NCBI GenBank assembly: GCA_022448245.1
Contig: JAKVCO010000018.1
Location: forward strand, 1-64,000
DNA: 64,000 nucleotides
Origin: Paracoccaceae bacterium
GTDB taxonomy: Bacteria > Pseudomonadota > Alphaproteobacteria > Rhodobacterales > Rhodobacteraceae
Direction: 5' to 3'
In this document: positions 20,235 through 30,364 of the stretch, piece by piece
Layout: each line of letters starts with the position of its first letter
How positions within the stretch are numbered: the first letter of the stretch is position 1
Notes under the pieces: model-generated
The model's input: the letters and a program-made list of their open reading frames with translations, nothing else
Databases searched by the model: none
Told to the model about the DNA's origin: nothing
Position numbers and translations under genes: made by a program

Positions 20235-21536
20235 TTAGTAGTAGCCCGCTTCCCGCATGATTGCGTCAGCTGCGGACTGTGCTGCAGCAAGCGCATCTTC
20301 GACGGACTTTGCGCCGGACAGTGCAGCGGCCATTTCCTGTGCCACGGCAGAGCCAACTTCCGGGAATTCCGGGATGGCTGCGAACTGAACGCCCACGTAA
20401 GGCTTCAGGTCGGACGCTTCCGGTGCAGCGGAGTCGATGGCTGCGAGCTCAGCAGATGCGAAACCTGCAGCGGCCTGGAACTCCGGAATGGAGTACGTGG
20501 AGGTACGCTGGCCGGTTGGGACGGAGCCCCAGCCGAACTCAGGGTGGTTACCCACGGCCTGCACGTAGTCCTTGGACGTCGCCCACTCGATGAAGTCCTT
20601 GGCGGCGTCAGCGTTCGGCGACCCTGCCGGAACTGCCATTGCCCATGCCCAGAGCCAGTTGGCGCCAGCGGCGGCACCTGCGTTCGGGGACTGAGCATAT
20701 GCCACACCGTCCACCTCGAGAAAGGAGGCTGCGATCGTTGCATCGATCCACATGCCGCACTTGCCTTCATTGTAGAGGGCGAGGATTTCGTTGAAGGAGT
20801 TACCTTCTGAGCCCGGAGGGCCGTAGTTGCCGAGGAGATCAACGTAGAAGTTGATCGCTTCGTTCCACATGGCGCTGTCGAGCTGCGGACGGCCGTCCGC
20901 GTCGAACCAGGAACCACCGAAGGAGTTCACGACGGTCGTGATGAACGCCATGTTGTCACCCCAGCCGGGCTTGCCGCGAAGGCAGGCGCCGTAGACGCCG
21001 TTGTCAGGGTCGTGCATCGCAGCTGCTGCATCTTTGATGCGTGCCCAGCTGTCGTTGTCGTTGACCGTGACGCCAGCTGCGTCCGCGAGGTCCTTGCGGT
21101 ACATGACCATGGAGCTCTCACCGTAGAACGGTGCAGCGTACAGGGTGCCCTCGTGGGACAGGCCTGCGCGGATTGCCGGCAGAATGTCGTCCATGTCGTA
21201 GTCGGCGCCGAAGTTCAGCGGCTCGATCCAACCAGCAGCACCCCAAATCGGCGCTTCCTGCATGCCGATGTTGATGATGTCGTACTGGCCACCACCGGTT
21301 GCGGTGTCGGAGGTGACCTGCTCACGCAGAACGCCCTCTTCCAGCGAAACCCAGTTCAGCTTGACGCCGGTTTCTTCAGTGTATGCTTCGGCCACGGTTT
21401 GCATGTTGATCATGTGGCCGTTGTTGACGATCGCGATCGTCAGTTCAGCGGCATGGCCGTCAGCATGAGCGCCGAGCGTGCCCGCCATCGTCAGCGCTGT
21501 GGCGCCGAACAAGGCTTTCTTCAAAGACATCATCAT
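20235..21536 (-). CDS. smoE: Polyol ABC transporter substrate-binding protein
   Basis: Signal peptide; family-1 extracellular solute-binding pattern (MYRKDLADAAGVTVNDNDSWARIKDAAAAMHD...); first structural gene of the operon. Confidence 0.9.
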   Translation of the reverse strand: MMMSLKKALFGATALTMAGTLGAHADGHAAELTIAIVNNGHMINMQTVAEAYTEETGVKLNWVSLEEGVLREQVTSDTATGGGQYDIINIGMQEAPIWGAAGWIEPLNFGADYDMDDILPAIRAGLSHEGTLYAAPFYGESSMVMYRKDLADAAGVTVNDNDSWARIKDAAAAMHDPDNGVYGACLRGKPGWGDNMAFITTVVNSFGGSWFDADGRPQLDSAMWNEAINFYVDLLGNYGPPGSEGNSFNEILALYNEGKCGMWIDATIAASFLEVDGVAYAQSPNAGAAAGANWLWAWAMAVPAGSPNADAAKDFIEWATSKDYVQAVGNHPEFGWGSVPTGQRTSTYSIPEFQAAAGFASAELAAIDSAAPEASDLKPYVGVQFAAIPEFPEVGSAVAQEMAAALSGAKSVEDALAAAQSAADAIMREAGYY

Positions 21537-21645
21537 CCTCCCTGATGTGTTATGTCAGCTCAGGCTAGTTAATATGTAATCGCGCCGTCAATAAAAACTT
21601 ATCGCGAGTAAAGATTTGATTGAGTGATTTTTTTAAAACAGAGTC

Positions 21646-22677
21646 TTAGGCTGAGCCTCTCATGACCAATCTGCCCTCAAAAAGCGTCACTTCACGTTTA
21701 ACGCCGCGTTTTCCGTTCTCTACGAGGGCGAGAATCGTCTCAACACTGCGGGCGCCGATGGCGCCGTAGTCCTGCGAGATCGTCGTCAGGCTTGGGCATG
21801 TATAGCGGGCAAAAGGGTGGTCATCGTGACCTGCGACGCGCAGATCATATTCGTCACCCAACCCGACTTTGATCCCGCTATCAAAGGCCGCCGACAAAAT
21901 ACCGATTGCTAAGCGGTCGTTCGAGCAAAGCAGTGTGTTGGTCGGCAGGTTGCCGCTTTTGATGGCGTGTTTGCCTTCGCGATAGCCGATCTCTTCGAAG
22001 TCCCAGCCATTACCGTCGACGCGGAGGAACTGGGGTGTGTGCCCGAGAAGCTTCATCGTCTCCTCGTAGGCTGCGCGGCGGCGGTATGCGTTCGGGTTGA
22101 TCGGGTCTTTCATCTCAAAGAACGTCGGCGGTTCGCCGGACCGACACAGATACTCGACAATGAGGCCGATACTGTGGGCGTTGTCCGACCCAAAGAACGC
22201 TTCACCCACGCCCTCCAAGTTCGCATCAAAGAGAACGGTGGGAATTTCATCGGCAAACTCGGCAACCTTGTCCGCATGCGAGGCCCGCCCAAGTGGCGCG
22301 AGCAGCACGCCCGCAGGTTTGATCGCCCGCAAACTGTCGAGGTTCGAGATCTCTCGATCGGGGCCGCCGTGCGAGCTCAGCAAAAGCGGGTTGTAGCCAG
22401 CCTCGAGGATGAGACCTTCGATCGTGCGCGCGATAGCCGCAAAGAACGGGTCGATCAGGTTGGGGACGACAAGTCCAATATTCTTGGTTCGCTGACGGTT
22501 CTGGTTGATCGCGTAAATGTTGGGCCGGTAGTCGTACTTCTTGAGCGCAACTTCGATCTTGGCGCGGGTCGAAGGTCGGACACTATCAGGATCGTTGAAG
22601 TACTTGGAAACTGTCGGGCGAGAGATCCCGCTGACGGCAGCGAAGTCCTCCATATTCTTGATTTTCTGACCCGACAT
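21646..22677 (-). CDS. LacI-family transcriptional regulator of the polyol operon
   Basis: MSGQKIKNMEDFAAVSGISRPTVSKYFNDPDSVRPSTRAKIEVALKKYDYRPN HTH; ATG at 22677 preferred over the track start at 22758. Confidence 0.88.
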   Translation of the reverse strand: MSGQKIKNMEDFAAVSGISRPTVSKYFNDPDSVRPSTRAKIEVALKKYDYRPNIYAINQNRQRTKNIGLVVPNLIDPFFAAIARTIEGLILEAGYNPLLLSSHGGPDREISNLDSLRAIKPAGVLLAPLGRASHADKVAEFADEIPTVLFDANLEGVGEAFFGSDNAHSIGLIVEYLCRSGEPPTFFEMKDPINPNAYRRRAAYEETMKLLGHTPQFLRVDGNGWDFEEIGYREGKHAIKSGNLPTNTLLCSNDRLAIGILSAAFDSGIKVGLGDEYDLRVAGHDDHPFARYTCPSLTTISQDYGAIGARSVETILALVENGKRGVKREVTLFEGRLVMRGSA

Positions 22678-22743
22678 CCGGTCTTCCTTCCTTCCTTCCA
22701 GAAATCTGACACTCAGACGACCCGTCAGATTCACACAATAGTA

Positions 22744-22759
22744 TTTGACGCGCGCCAAA
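22744..22759. promoter_or_regulatory. Candidate LacI-family operator upstream of the LacI gene
   Basis: TTTGACGCGCGCCAAA, a 16-bp palindrome with one mismatched pair, 67 bp upstream of the preferred start. Confidence 0.45.
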
Positions 22760-22994
22760 TTACCAATTGCAAGCGTAAAGATGTGATTTTCGGATTTTTC
22801 CCGATGATTGTACCCGACCTTGGGAGGCGCCGTGGGGCAGACGTCGGAAATACCTGAATTTCTGGGTGAAAGCGCGGCATATCCGAGCAGCGTGCACCTC
22901 TTATTAGGTAAAATAGAAGATGAATTCTTTGTATGCGCGGTTCTCGAGTCGCGTGGCCAAAACGACGACCACTCAAAGACCTCGGTTCATCCCA

Positions 22995-23411
22995 ATGAAG
23001 ATTCTGCTCCTAGAAAAGACACCAAAGTCGGCCCGCGAGACGCTGGAGACCCTCAGGAAGCTTGATGTTTCCGCGACAGTGGAATGGTGCAGTTCCGTAG
23101 ACGATGCGCTTGCCTCTTTACGCGCATCGAAGGGGGCGCCGTTCTCGGCACTGCTTTTTGATCTGTCGACGGATGTAGAAGGGGCAGGCGGCATCATCGC
23201 GCGCGCCACGCGGCTTGATGTGCTGGGGAAAACGGCGGTCATCGCCATCTCGGACAGCAACTCTAACCAGTGTCGTGCGACGGCGTTGGCGCGGGATGCC
23301 CAGGGATTTCTGCCTAAGCCGCTGGATCCCAAGCGGCTTCAGGAAATGCTCACCAAACGCCGCCTCTATTGGGAGCTGCGAGAGCTTCCCACAAGGTTGG
23401 ATGAATACTAG
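22995..23411 (+). CDS. Stand-alone receiver-domain protein, atypical acidic pocket
   Basis: MKILLLEKTPKSARE...ALLFDLSTDVEGAGG...GFLPKPLDPKRLQEML: phospho-acceptor Asp and conserved Lys kept, but the usual DD acidic pair is EK. Confidence 0.7.
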   Translation: MKILLLEKTPKSARETLETLRKLDVSATVEWCSSVDDALASLRASKGAPFSALLFDLSTDVEGAGGIIARATRLDVLGKTAVIAISDSNSNQCRATALARDAQGFLPKPLDPKRLQEMLTKRRLYWELRELPTRLDEY

Positions 23412-23525
23412 CGGCAGCGCGAAACCCCCGCTGCCACGTTTAAGGATCATGAGCCTGCATAGGCGCGCGACGTGGATGCCTGTCGGACTCTTCGGAGCAA
23501 GGCATCCTGACTGCCGCAGGGGGGA

Positions 23526-23954
23526 CTACGCGACTAGTGCCTGCTCGGACAAGGCGTCTGCGTTTTCGAGAACGAACTCCACCAGATCCCAAGGGTCAGC
23601 CGACTTGATATCGAGTTTGCCGTCCCGCATCCCGACAACGTCGATCAGCGAAAGCTGTTCGCCGTTCACGAAACCCATCTGCCAGTCTGGCAGCTGACGT
23701 GCCTCAAGTGGCCCTTCGATGGCGACTTGGACGTCTGTGTGTCGAGGGTCTTTCGAAATCCTCTGCATGGCGTTATTCAATTGATCTTCAGGGCCTTCGA
23801 GATACTGCACGAAGAAATCGCCTTCCCGATGAAGAAACCCCGTCAATCCGATGGGCACGTTCCGCTTGTGGCAGGCCTGCAGGATTTTGTTGTGCTCATG
23901 GGGATCGTCGTCGATCAGAGCGTGGCTGAAGTAGAGTAGAAATTTAAGGTCCAT
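23526..23954 (-). CDS. BLUF-domain blue-light sensor
   Basis: KFLLYFSHA...KRNVPIGLTGFLHREGDFFVQYLEGPEDQLNNAMQRISKDPRHTDVQ...LPDWQMGF; BLUF Tyr (Y8), Asn, Gln and Trp positions all present. Confidence 0.93.
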   Translation of the reverse strand: MDLKFLLYFSHALIDDDPHEHNKILQACHKRNVPIGLTGFLHREGDFFVQYLEGPEDQLNNAMQRISKDPRHTDVQVAIEGPLEARQLPDWQMGFVNGEQLSLIDVVGMRDGKLDIKSADPWDLVEFVLENADALSEQALVA

Positions 23955-24495
23955 TGCTCTTCCCTTTTTCGTGCCTTTCTCGGCTAGGGCGCGGTGCTTA
24001 ACACTTCCTTAAGCTGCGAAAGCATGGACAGGGGGACGCGACAGGCATCAAGGGCGAGTCTCGTGCGCCGGGACAGGATGCTTGCGGACGGCCCTCAGAT
24101 TCCGCCGCAGCGCATAGTCTGGCTGAGTTTCAACAGCTTGCGTGGTCTGTCATCAAGAGGGGCCTCAACCTTTGAGCGCAAAGAAAGACAAATCTCGCAG
24201 CGGTTGGAGGGGCGCTTAGCAGCGCGTTGCTTCTTTCCTGAGAATTCGATGTCTCTTTTCTTGAAAATGGGCCCAATGCGGTGAGCGGTTTTGCTAAATC
24301 CATGCATTTGGTGCGCACGCTCGAAACACTGGGCCGGGGCCACTGTTCGGCCCGCTCATTTGCCTCAAACGCGACCGACATCCCTGCCTGATTTAACTGA
24401 TAGTTAAGACAGCTATGACACCTCTTGGCCTCGGTGATGTGGGGTGCCGACGTGGCGGTCCTCTTTGTGTAACTGATTGTCTATGGGTCGATCAT

Positions 24496-26631
24496 ATGAA
24501 TTCCAACGTGCGTGCTCTCCACAAATTGCGGATGTGGATTTCTGAACGTTCCGGAGTAGGTGGCTGGCAGGTGAACCTTGAGACCCAACAGGTCACTTGG
24601 ACCGAGGAAACCCGGAAAATCCATGGGGTCGGACCTGACTTCGTTCCCAGCGTCGAGGAGGCGATCAACTTTTACCCCGAAGAAGCCCGGGGAACGGTCA
24701 CATCTGCGATTGAAGAAGCCTTGCAAACGGGAAGTCCTTGGGAATTCGAACTTCCCTTCAATCGCGCCTGCGGCACTCAAATCTGGGTCAGGGCCAAGGG
24801 CGAAGCCATTTTCGAAGACGGCGTCCCACGTCAATTGATGGGAACGTTTCAGGATATCACGCACATCGTGAGACGTCGAGAAGAGCTCGAGCAGGCGCAA
24901 AAGGCAGCCCAAACCGCGAAGGAGCGGCTGTGGCGCGCGATTGAGGCGCTGCCGGAAGCTTTTGTTCTCTACGATACGGACGATAAGGTTGCCCTCTTCA
25001 ACACACGCTACCGCGCGCTTTACGCGCATTCTGCACGAGCGATCAAAACGGGCGCGACCTTTGAAAGTATCCTGCGCTACGGGCTGGATAACCGGCAATA
25101 CCCCGAGGCCTTTGGGCGCGAGGAAGAATGGCTCGAAGAACGCTTGGAGCGACATCGCAATCCCGTCGGGCAGATCACCCAGGAACTGCCGGGCGACAAG
25201 CATCTGCAAATCCATGAAGTAATCCTCCCCAGTGGTGACACAGTCGGCTTCCGGGTCGATGTGACCCAGCTCACCCGGCAGCAACGCGAACTGGCTGAAA
25301 AGGCGGTTGCGCTGGAGGAGGCCGCGGTCACCGATCCGCTGACGGAACTCGGCAATCGACGCGCGCTGGACATGCATGTGCGGTCGCTGCGCCATACGTC
25401 GGTGGCCACCGATACCTTTGGCTTGCTTCATCTGGACCTTGATCGCTTTAAACCGATCAATGACGTTTTCGGTCATGCCGCCGGTGACTTCATCCTGCGC
25501 CAGGTCGCAGAAACCCTGCGGCGCAGCGTGAAGCACAATGATTTCATTGCGCGCGTCGGCGGGGACGAATTCGTCGTGGTCCTCGGCGCGCCCTGCAACG
25601 AGGAGGACGCCTCGCGCGTCGCTCAGCGCATCATCAAGACATGCCAACAGCCGCTTGAGTGGGAAGGAAAGCCACTTCTCTACGGCGCGAGCGTCGGGAT
25701 TTCGATTGGGCCTGCCAGCCAACTGCCTGCGATGATCAATGACGCCGACATCGCGCTCTATGAAGCAAAGAACTCTGGCCGGAATCGGCACTTTGTTTTC
25801 AACGCGGATCTGCGCCGCCGCGTGGAGGACAAGAAGAGGCTGTCCGACGATCTGTTCCGCGCGATCGAGCAAAAAGAAATCGTGGGCTTTTATCAGCCGC
25901 AGTTCAGGGCCTCTGATCATGCGTTTTGCGGGATGGAAGCGCTGGCGCGGTGGGAGCATCCTGAAGACGGCACGCTGTCACCGGGTGTGTTCCTCCCCAT
26001 TGCTGACGAGGTTGGGCTCCTTTCACAGATCGACAAGTTGGTCTTTGAGCATGCCGTCGAAACGGGCATGGCCTTGGCAGAGCAGGGCACGATGTGCCCC
26101 AAAATGGCCGTCAACATCGACCTGAAACAACTGGTTCAGTCCAAGTCAGAGATTTGGCTGCCACGCAAAGAGGATCTGCCGTTCTCGCTCGCGATTGAGA
26201 TCCTTGAGACGCTCGATGTGGACCGCGATCTTGAGCTTGTGTCCTGGGCGATTGATGATCTGCGCGAGCGAGGGCTGTTGATCGAGGTCGACGACTTTGG
26301 CAGCGGACACGCGTCGCTAACCTCCCTCCTCAAAATCAAACCGGACCGCGTTAAGCTCGACCTGGGGCTGGTCCATGCCTCCCGCATTGATCCTCAAGGC
26401 GCGGGTAAAATGGTGAAATCGATCTGCAACATGTGCCTGGATCTTGGGATCAAGGTGACGGCCGAAGGCATCGAGACAGAGCTTGATGCAGATGCCATGA
26501 CCGATTTGGGGTGCGATACGCTGCAGGGCTACATGTTCTCTAAGCCACTATCACGTAGCGATCTGCTGGTCTGGTCGCGGACGGCCAACATCAGTGAGGC
26601 CGCGCCAACACCCTTGCTGAAGCGTGCCTAA
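24496..26631 (+). CDS. PAS-GGDEF-EAL protein (c-di-GMP cyclase/phosphodiesterase)
   Basis: PAS regions, then ARVGGDEFVVVLG and GMEALARWEHP with downstream EAL motifs (EVDDFGSGHASLTSL, DRVKLD). ATG 24496 preferred. Confidence 0.93.
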   Translation: MNSNVRALHKLRMWISERSGVGGWQVNLETQQVTWTEETRKIHGVGPDFVPSVEEAINFYPEEARGTVTSAIEEALQTGSPWEFELPFNRACGTQIWVRAKGEAIFEDGVPRQLMGTFQDITHIVRRREELEQAQKAAQTAKERLWRAIEALPEAFVLYDTDDKVALFNTRYRALYAHSARAIKTGATFESILRYGLDNRQYPEAFGREEEWLEERLERHRNPVGQITQELPGDKHLQIHEVILPSGDTVGFRVDVTQLTRQQRELAEKAVALEEAAVTDPLTELGNRRALDMHVRSLRHTSVATDTFGLLHLDLDRFKPINDVFGHAAGDFILRQVAETLRRSVKHNDFIARVGGDEFVVVLGAPCNEEDASRVAQRIIKTCQQPLEWEGKPLLYGASVGISIGPASQLPAMINDADIALYEAKNSGRNRHFVFNADLRRRVEDKKRLSDDLFRAIEQKEIVGFYQPQFRASDHAFCGMEALARWEHPEDGTLSPGVFLPIADEVGLLSQIDKLVFEHAVETGMALAEQGTMCPKMAVNIDLKQLVQSKSEIWLPRKEDLPFSLAIEILETLDVDRDLELVSWAIDDLRERGLLIEVDDFGSGHASLTSLLKIKPDRVKLDLGLVHASRIDPQGAGKMVKSICNMCLDLGIKVTAEGIETELDADAMTDLGCDTLQGYMFSKPLSRSDLLVWSRTANISEAAPTPLLKRA

Positions 26632-26655
26632 GTCGGCGATATCGCGCAAAGGTCT

Positions 26656-26691
26656 GACCACCTAAAGCAGGACGTCGATCTGTAGGTGGTC
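26656..26691. repeat. Inverted repeat over the frcK stop codon
   Basis: GACCACCTA (26656-26664) ... TAGGTGGTC (26683-26691), perfect 9-bp arms, 18-nt spacer. Confidence 0.6.
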
Positions 26692-27297
26692 GCTCATCTC
26701 AAGCACGGTTTGCGCGTTGACCAGATCGTTCTTTGTGGTGCGTTGTTTGGCTTCTTCGGCGGTGTGACCAAGGTCGAGCCAGCGCTGTATCAAACGGTCC
26801 TCCAGAACCCCGAGTGACGGGCGCAAAAAGACCCCCAGCGACCAGAGCTCCCTCAATTCGCGCCAACCGGGAAGATTGAGGAAAAGGTAATTGCCTTCCA
26901 CCACGACATGGCGCTGCTCAGGTTCGATCAGCGCGGCATTTTGCTCCACCCGGTCGTTTTCGCGATCAAAGAGGGGGATTGGCAACTGATCTTCGTTCAA
27001 TAGCGCCTGCACCAACTTGCTGAACCCCGCGATATCGAAAGTGTCCGGCGCCCCTTTGTGCTCGAGCGCCCCCATCTCGGCGAGCATGGAGTTATCGAGG
27101 TGGAAGCCGTCCATTGGCACAAGCCCACAAGGCTTTCCATCCGCAATCAGCCTTTGCTGGACAAGCTCAGCGAGCGTTGATTTCCCCGAGGCTGGCGGCC
27201 CGGCAATTGCAATTAGGTGCCTTGTCTCGGACCCTTCGAGGCGGTCAACCGCCGAGGCGATCGCCTCCACCATCCCTTTCAGGTCTAGGGCCGTCAC
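26662..27297 (-). CDS. frcK: FrcK-like P-loop kinase (nucleoside/sugar kinase family)
   Basis: Walker A GPPASGKST, VPMDGFHLDN, VVVEGNYLFL; follows the frcBCA genes. Confidence 0.82.
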   Translation of the reverse strand: MTALDLKGMVEAIASAVDRLEGSETRHLIAIAGPPASGKSTLAELVQQRLIADGKPCGLVPMDGFHLDNSMLAEMGALEHKGAPDTFDIAGFSKLVQALLNEDQLPIPLFDRENDRVEQNAALIEPEQRHVVVEGNYLFLNLPGWRELRELWSLGVFLRPSLGVLEDRLIQRWLDLGHTAEEAKQRTTKNDLVNAQTVLEMSDHLQIDVLL

Positions 27298-28064
27298 GCT
27301 GCGGCTTCTTCCGGCTGTTTGGCCCCCGTCATGAATGCCACAGCATCCGACATCTCGTACTCGCGCGGGTCGATGACCGTCAGACGTTTGCCGAGACGAT
27401 GGACATGGATTCGGTCACAGATTTCAAAGACGTGGGGCATATTGTGGCTGATCAGAATGATCGGGATACCGCGCGCCTTCACGTCCTGAATGAGGTCGAG
27501 AACGCGCCGGCTTTCCTTCACGCCAAGCGCAGCCGTCGGTTCGTCCAGGATGATGACCTTGGATCCGAAGGCCGCCGCCCGCGCCACTGCAACGCCCTGT
27601 CGTTGGCCGCCGGACAGGGTTTCAACGGCTTGGTTAATATTCTGGATCGTCATGAGGCCAAGCTCGGACAGCTTCTGTCGCGCAAAGTTCTGCATTTGCT
27701 TTTTGTCGAGCTGCCCGAAGACTTTGCCCATGATCCCGGGTTTGCGCAGTTCGCGCCCCATGAACATGTTGTCTGCGATCGAGAGCGCAGGGCTCATCGC
27801 CAACGTCTGATAGACGGTTTCGATCCCCTCTTCGCGCGCCTCGATAGGTGAGGAAAAGGAGACCTTCTTGCCATCCAGAAAGACATCGCCCTGATCCGGG
27901 ATTACCGCGCCGCAGAGCGCTTTGATGAGCGTCGATTTACCTGCGCCGTTATCCCCGATCACGCCAAGGATTTCGCCGGGCATCAGATCAAAGTCGCAGT
28001 GATCCAGCGCGGTCACCCGACCATAGCGCTTCACCAGATTTCGGGCTTTGAGGATCGGTTCCAT
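27294..28064 (-). CDS. frcA: Fructose ABC transporter ATP-binding protein
   Basis: MEPILKARNLVKRYGRVTALDHCDFDL...GDNGAGKST...LSGGQRQGVAVARAAAF...ILDEPTAALG; ATG at 28064 overlaps the frcC stop (TAATG). Confidence 0.88.
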   Translation of the reverse strand: MEPILKARNLVKRYGRVTALDHCDFDLMPGEILGVIGDNGAGKSTLIKALCGAVIPDQGDVFLDGKKVSFSSPIEAREEGIETVYQTLAMSPALSIADNMFMGRELRKPGIMGKVFGQLDKKQMQNFARQKLSELGLMTIQNINQAVETLSGGQRQGVAVARAAAFGSKVIILDEPTAALGVKESRRVLDLIQDVKARGIPIILISHNMPHVFEICDRIHVHRLGKRLTVIDPREYEMSDAVAFMTGAKQPEEAAA

Positions 28065-29134
28065 TATGCAGACACCTTTCTGATCCACTGGTCGACGGCG
28101 ACAGCCGCGATGATGAGCAGGCCGATCAGGAGGAACGTCCACTGGGCGTCCGCCCCGAGAAGCCTCAGCCCGAGGGTGAAGACACCCACAATCAGAGCTC
28201 CAAAAAGCGCGCCAAGGATCGATCCTCTGCCGCCAAAGAGCGAGATGCCCCCGATCACCACAGCCGTGATGCTTTCGATATTGGCGAGCTGACCCACCGT
28301 GGGCGAGATCGACCCGATGCGACCGACCATGGCCCAGCCCGCGAAGGCGCAGATCAGGCCCGACAGGAGGTAGACTGAAATGAGTGTCTTCTTGACGTTC
28401 ACGCCCGCAAGTTCCGCCGCGTCCGGATCGTCCCCGACGGCATAGACGTGTCGTCCCCAAGCGGTTTGTTTGAGCGCATAGGCAAGCGTGAAAACAAGGG
28501 CGAGCATGAAGATCACACCCAGCGTCAGCTGCGCATCGCCCACTTTGAATTTCGTGCCAAAGATCTGCAGCAGCGGCGCCATCTCTTCGATGTCAGCACT
28601 GCGGATGGTTTCATTGGCGGAGTAGAGGAAGTTGGCGGCCAGAACGATCTGCCAGGTGCCGAGCGTCACGATGAAGGGCGGCAGCTTCATGTAGGCGACG
28701 AGCCAGCCGTTGATCAGCCCGCATATCATGCCGACTGAGAGGCCGCAGAGCACGGCAACCTCGACAGGTAGCCCGTAGCGGAACGTGAATTGCCCCATCA
28801 CAACGGACGACAACACCATGATGGCGCCGACGCTTAGGTCGATGCCGGCTGTCAGGATGACGAGGCTTTGCGCGGCTGCGACGATGCCCACGATCTGAAC
28901 CTGTTGCAGGATCAGTGTCATCGCGAAGGGCGAGAAGAAGCGCTGCCCAATCAGCATGCCGAACAAGATGACAGAGGCGATCAGAACGATTAGCGGGACA
29001 AGGGCGGGATTGACGTGCAGTGCATGTTGCACGCGGCCAAGGATGCCTTTTCGCGTATCCTCGAATTCGGCGAAGGTGTCTTGAGCACCATCCAAGCCTG
29101 CTTCGAATTCCTTTGATGCGTTGGTGTCTGACAT
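28064..29134 (-). CDS. frcC: Fructose ABC transporter permease
   Basis: RbsC-type permease: AAAQSLVILTAGIDLSVGAIM...GDDPDAAELAGVNVKKTL...GRGSILGALFGALIVGV. Confidence 0.9.
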   Translation of the reverse strand: MSDTNASKEFEAGLDGAQDTFAEFEDTRKGILGRVQHALHVNPALVPLIVLIASVILFGMLIGQRFFSPFAMTLILQQVQIVGIVAAAQSLVILTAGIDLSVGAIMVLSSVVMGQFTFRYGLPVEVAVLCGLSVGMICGLINGWLVAYMKLPPFIVTLGTWQIVLAANFLYSANETIRSADIEEMAPLLQIFGTKFKVGDAQLTLGVIFMLALVFTLAYALKQTAWGRHVYAVGDDPDAAELAGVNVKKTLISVYLLSGLICAFAGWAMVGRIGSISPTVGQLANIESITAVVIGGISLFGGRGSILGALFGALIVGVFTLGLRLLGADAQWTFLLIGLLIIAAVAVDQWIRKVSA

Positions 29135-29223
29135 GGCCCCCTCGTGACGCGCTTGTTCCGCGTATTGTCTGCTTCGTCGATTTGATGCCGAGTATGCTCA
29201 GCTCTGACGAGCTGGCCAAGAGT

Positions 29224-29246
29224 GGAGGGCGCACAAGGCGCCCTCC
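29224..29246 (-). repeat. Stem-loop between frcB and frcC
   Basis: Perfect 9-bp inverted repeat GGAGGGCGC-ACAAG-GCGCCCTCC; no T-tract on the coding strand. Confidence 0.75.
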
Positions 29247-29268
29247 TTGGTCGTAAGGCGTGAGCTGA

Positions 29269-30279
29269 TTAGCCCCAGCAGAGCTGCAGCCCCTCCGCGG
29301 AAGAGATTGAGGGGACGCCGTCGACCGGGTTGTCGGTGACAAGCGCCACACCGGTGTCGAAGAAGTCCTTGCCGGGGGTGTTCTCAGGCTTGGCGCCGGT
29401 TTCGGCCCATGCCTTGACCGCCTCAACACCAAGCGAGGCCATCAGCAGCGGGTACTGCTGGGAGGTCGCGCCGATGGCACCGTCAGCCACGGCCTGAACG
29501 CCGGGGCACCCGCCGTCGACGGATACAACGATCACGTCATCGACTTTACCGAAGTCTTTCAGCGTTTCATGTGCGCCTGCGGCTGCTGGCTCGTTGATGG
29601 TGTAGAGAACGTTGGTGCCTGCATCCATGGTGAGGAGGTTCTCCATGGATTTGCGGCCGCCTTCCTCGTTGGCGTTCGTGACTTCGTTGTTCACGATGCG
29701 CCCGTCGCTTTCGTCACCCCATTTCGCAGGATCTGCGAGGTCGATGCCGAAGCCTTGCAGGAAGCCTTGGTTGCGAAGAACGCCAACTGTGGGCTGCGAC
29801 ACGTTGATATTCATCATGCCGATCTTAGCGGTCGACAGATCAGAGCCATAGGTGCCAGCCGCCCATTTGCCGATCAGCTCACCGGCAAGGAAGTTGTCGG
29901 TCGCGAACGTGGCGTCCGCTGCGTCGATGGGGGAGAGGGGTGTGTCGAGCGCGATAACCAGAAGACCTGCGTCGCGCGCTTGCTGCACAGCGGGCACGAT
30001 GGATGATGTGTCAGACGCGGTCAGCAAGATGCCGGAAGCACCATCGAGGATGCAGGTCTCGATGGCCTGAACCTGGGTCTCGTGGTCGCCGTCGATCTTA
30101 CCGGCGAAGGACTTCAGCGTCATGCCGAGCTCGGCCGCCTTGGCCTCTGCGCCTTCGCGCATCTTCACGAAGAACGGGTTCGTGTCAGTTTTGGTAATCA
30201 AGCAAACGCTTGTGTCAGCGAACGCCGCTCCGGACGTCATAACGGTCGCCGCGATTGCGGCTGGCAGTAGTTTTTTCAT
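29269..30279 (-). CDS. frcB: Fructose ABC transporter substrate-binding protein
   Basis: Signal peptide then [31 protein letters not shown]...[11 protein letters not shown]...[10 protein letters not shown]...[13 protein letters not shown], close to FrcB. ATG 30279 preferred. Confidence 0.9.
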   Translation of the reverse strand: MKKLLPAAIAATVMTSGAAFADTSVCLITKTDTNPFFVKMREGAEAKAAELGMTLKSFAGKIDGDHETQVQAIETCILDGASGILLTASDTSSIVPAVQQARDAGLLVIALDTPLSPIDAADATFATDNFLAGELIGKWAAGTYGSDLSTAKIGMMNINVSQPTVGVLRNQGFLQGFGIDLADPAKWGDESDGRIVNNEVTNANEEGGRKSMENLLTMDAGTNVLYTINEPAAAGAHETLKDFGKVDDVIVVSVDGGCPGVQAVADGAIGATSQQYPLLMASLGVEAVKAWAETGAKPENTPGKDFFDTGVALVTDNPVDGVPSISSAEGLQLCWG

Positions 30280-30364
30280 GGTATCCTCCCAAGGGTTCGG
30301 TCGACATTTGCCGACCACGCAGCTTGTTTGCGCTGCGCCAAGCGTAGTAACGATTCGGGCGGGG

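Noticed and set aside
24481-25959. 492-aa minus-strand ORF opposite the GGDEF-EAL gene
   Set aside because: Antisense shadow of a well-supported coding sequence with strong domain motifs; its translation shows no recognisable motif.
28065-28460. N-terminal extension of the frcA ORF in the track (start 28460)
   Set aside because: Overlaps frcC in another frame; the ATG at 28064 with TAATG coupling and the typical ABC N-terminus is preferred.
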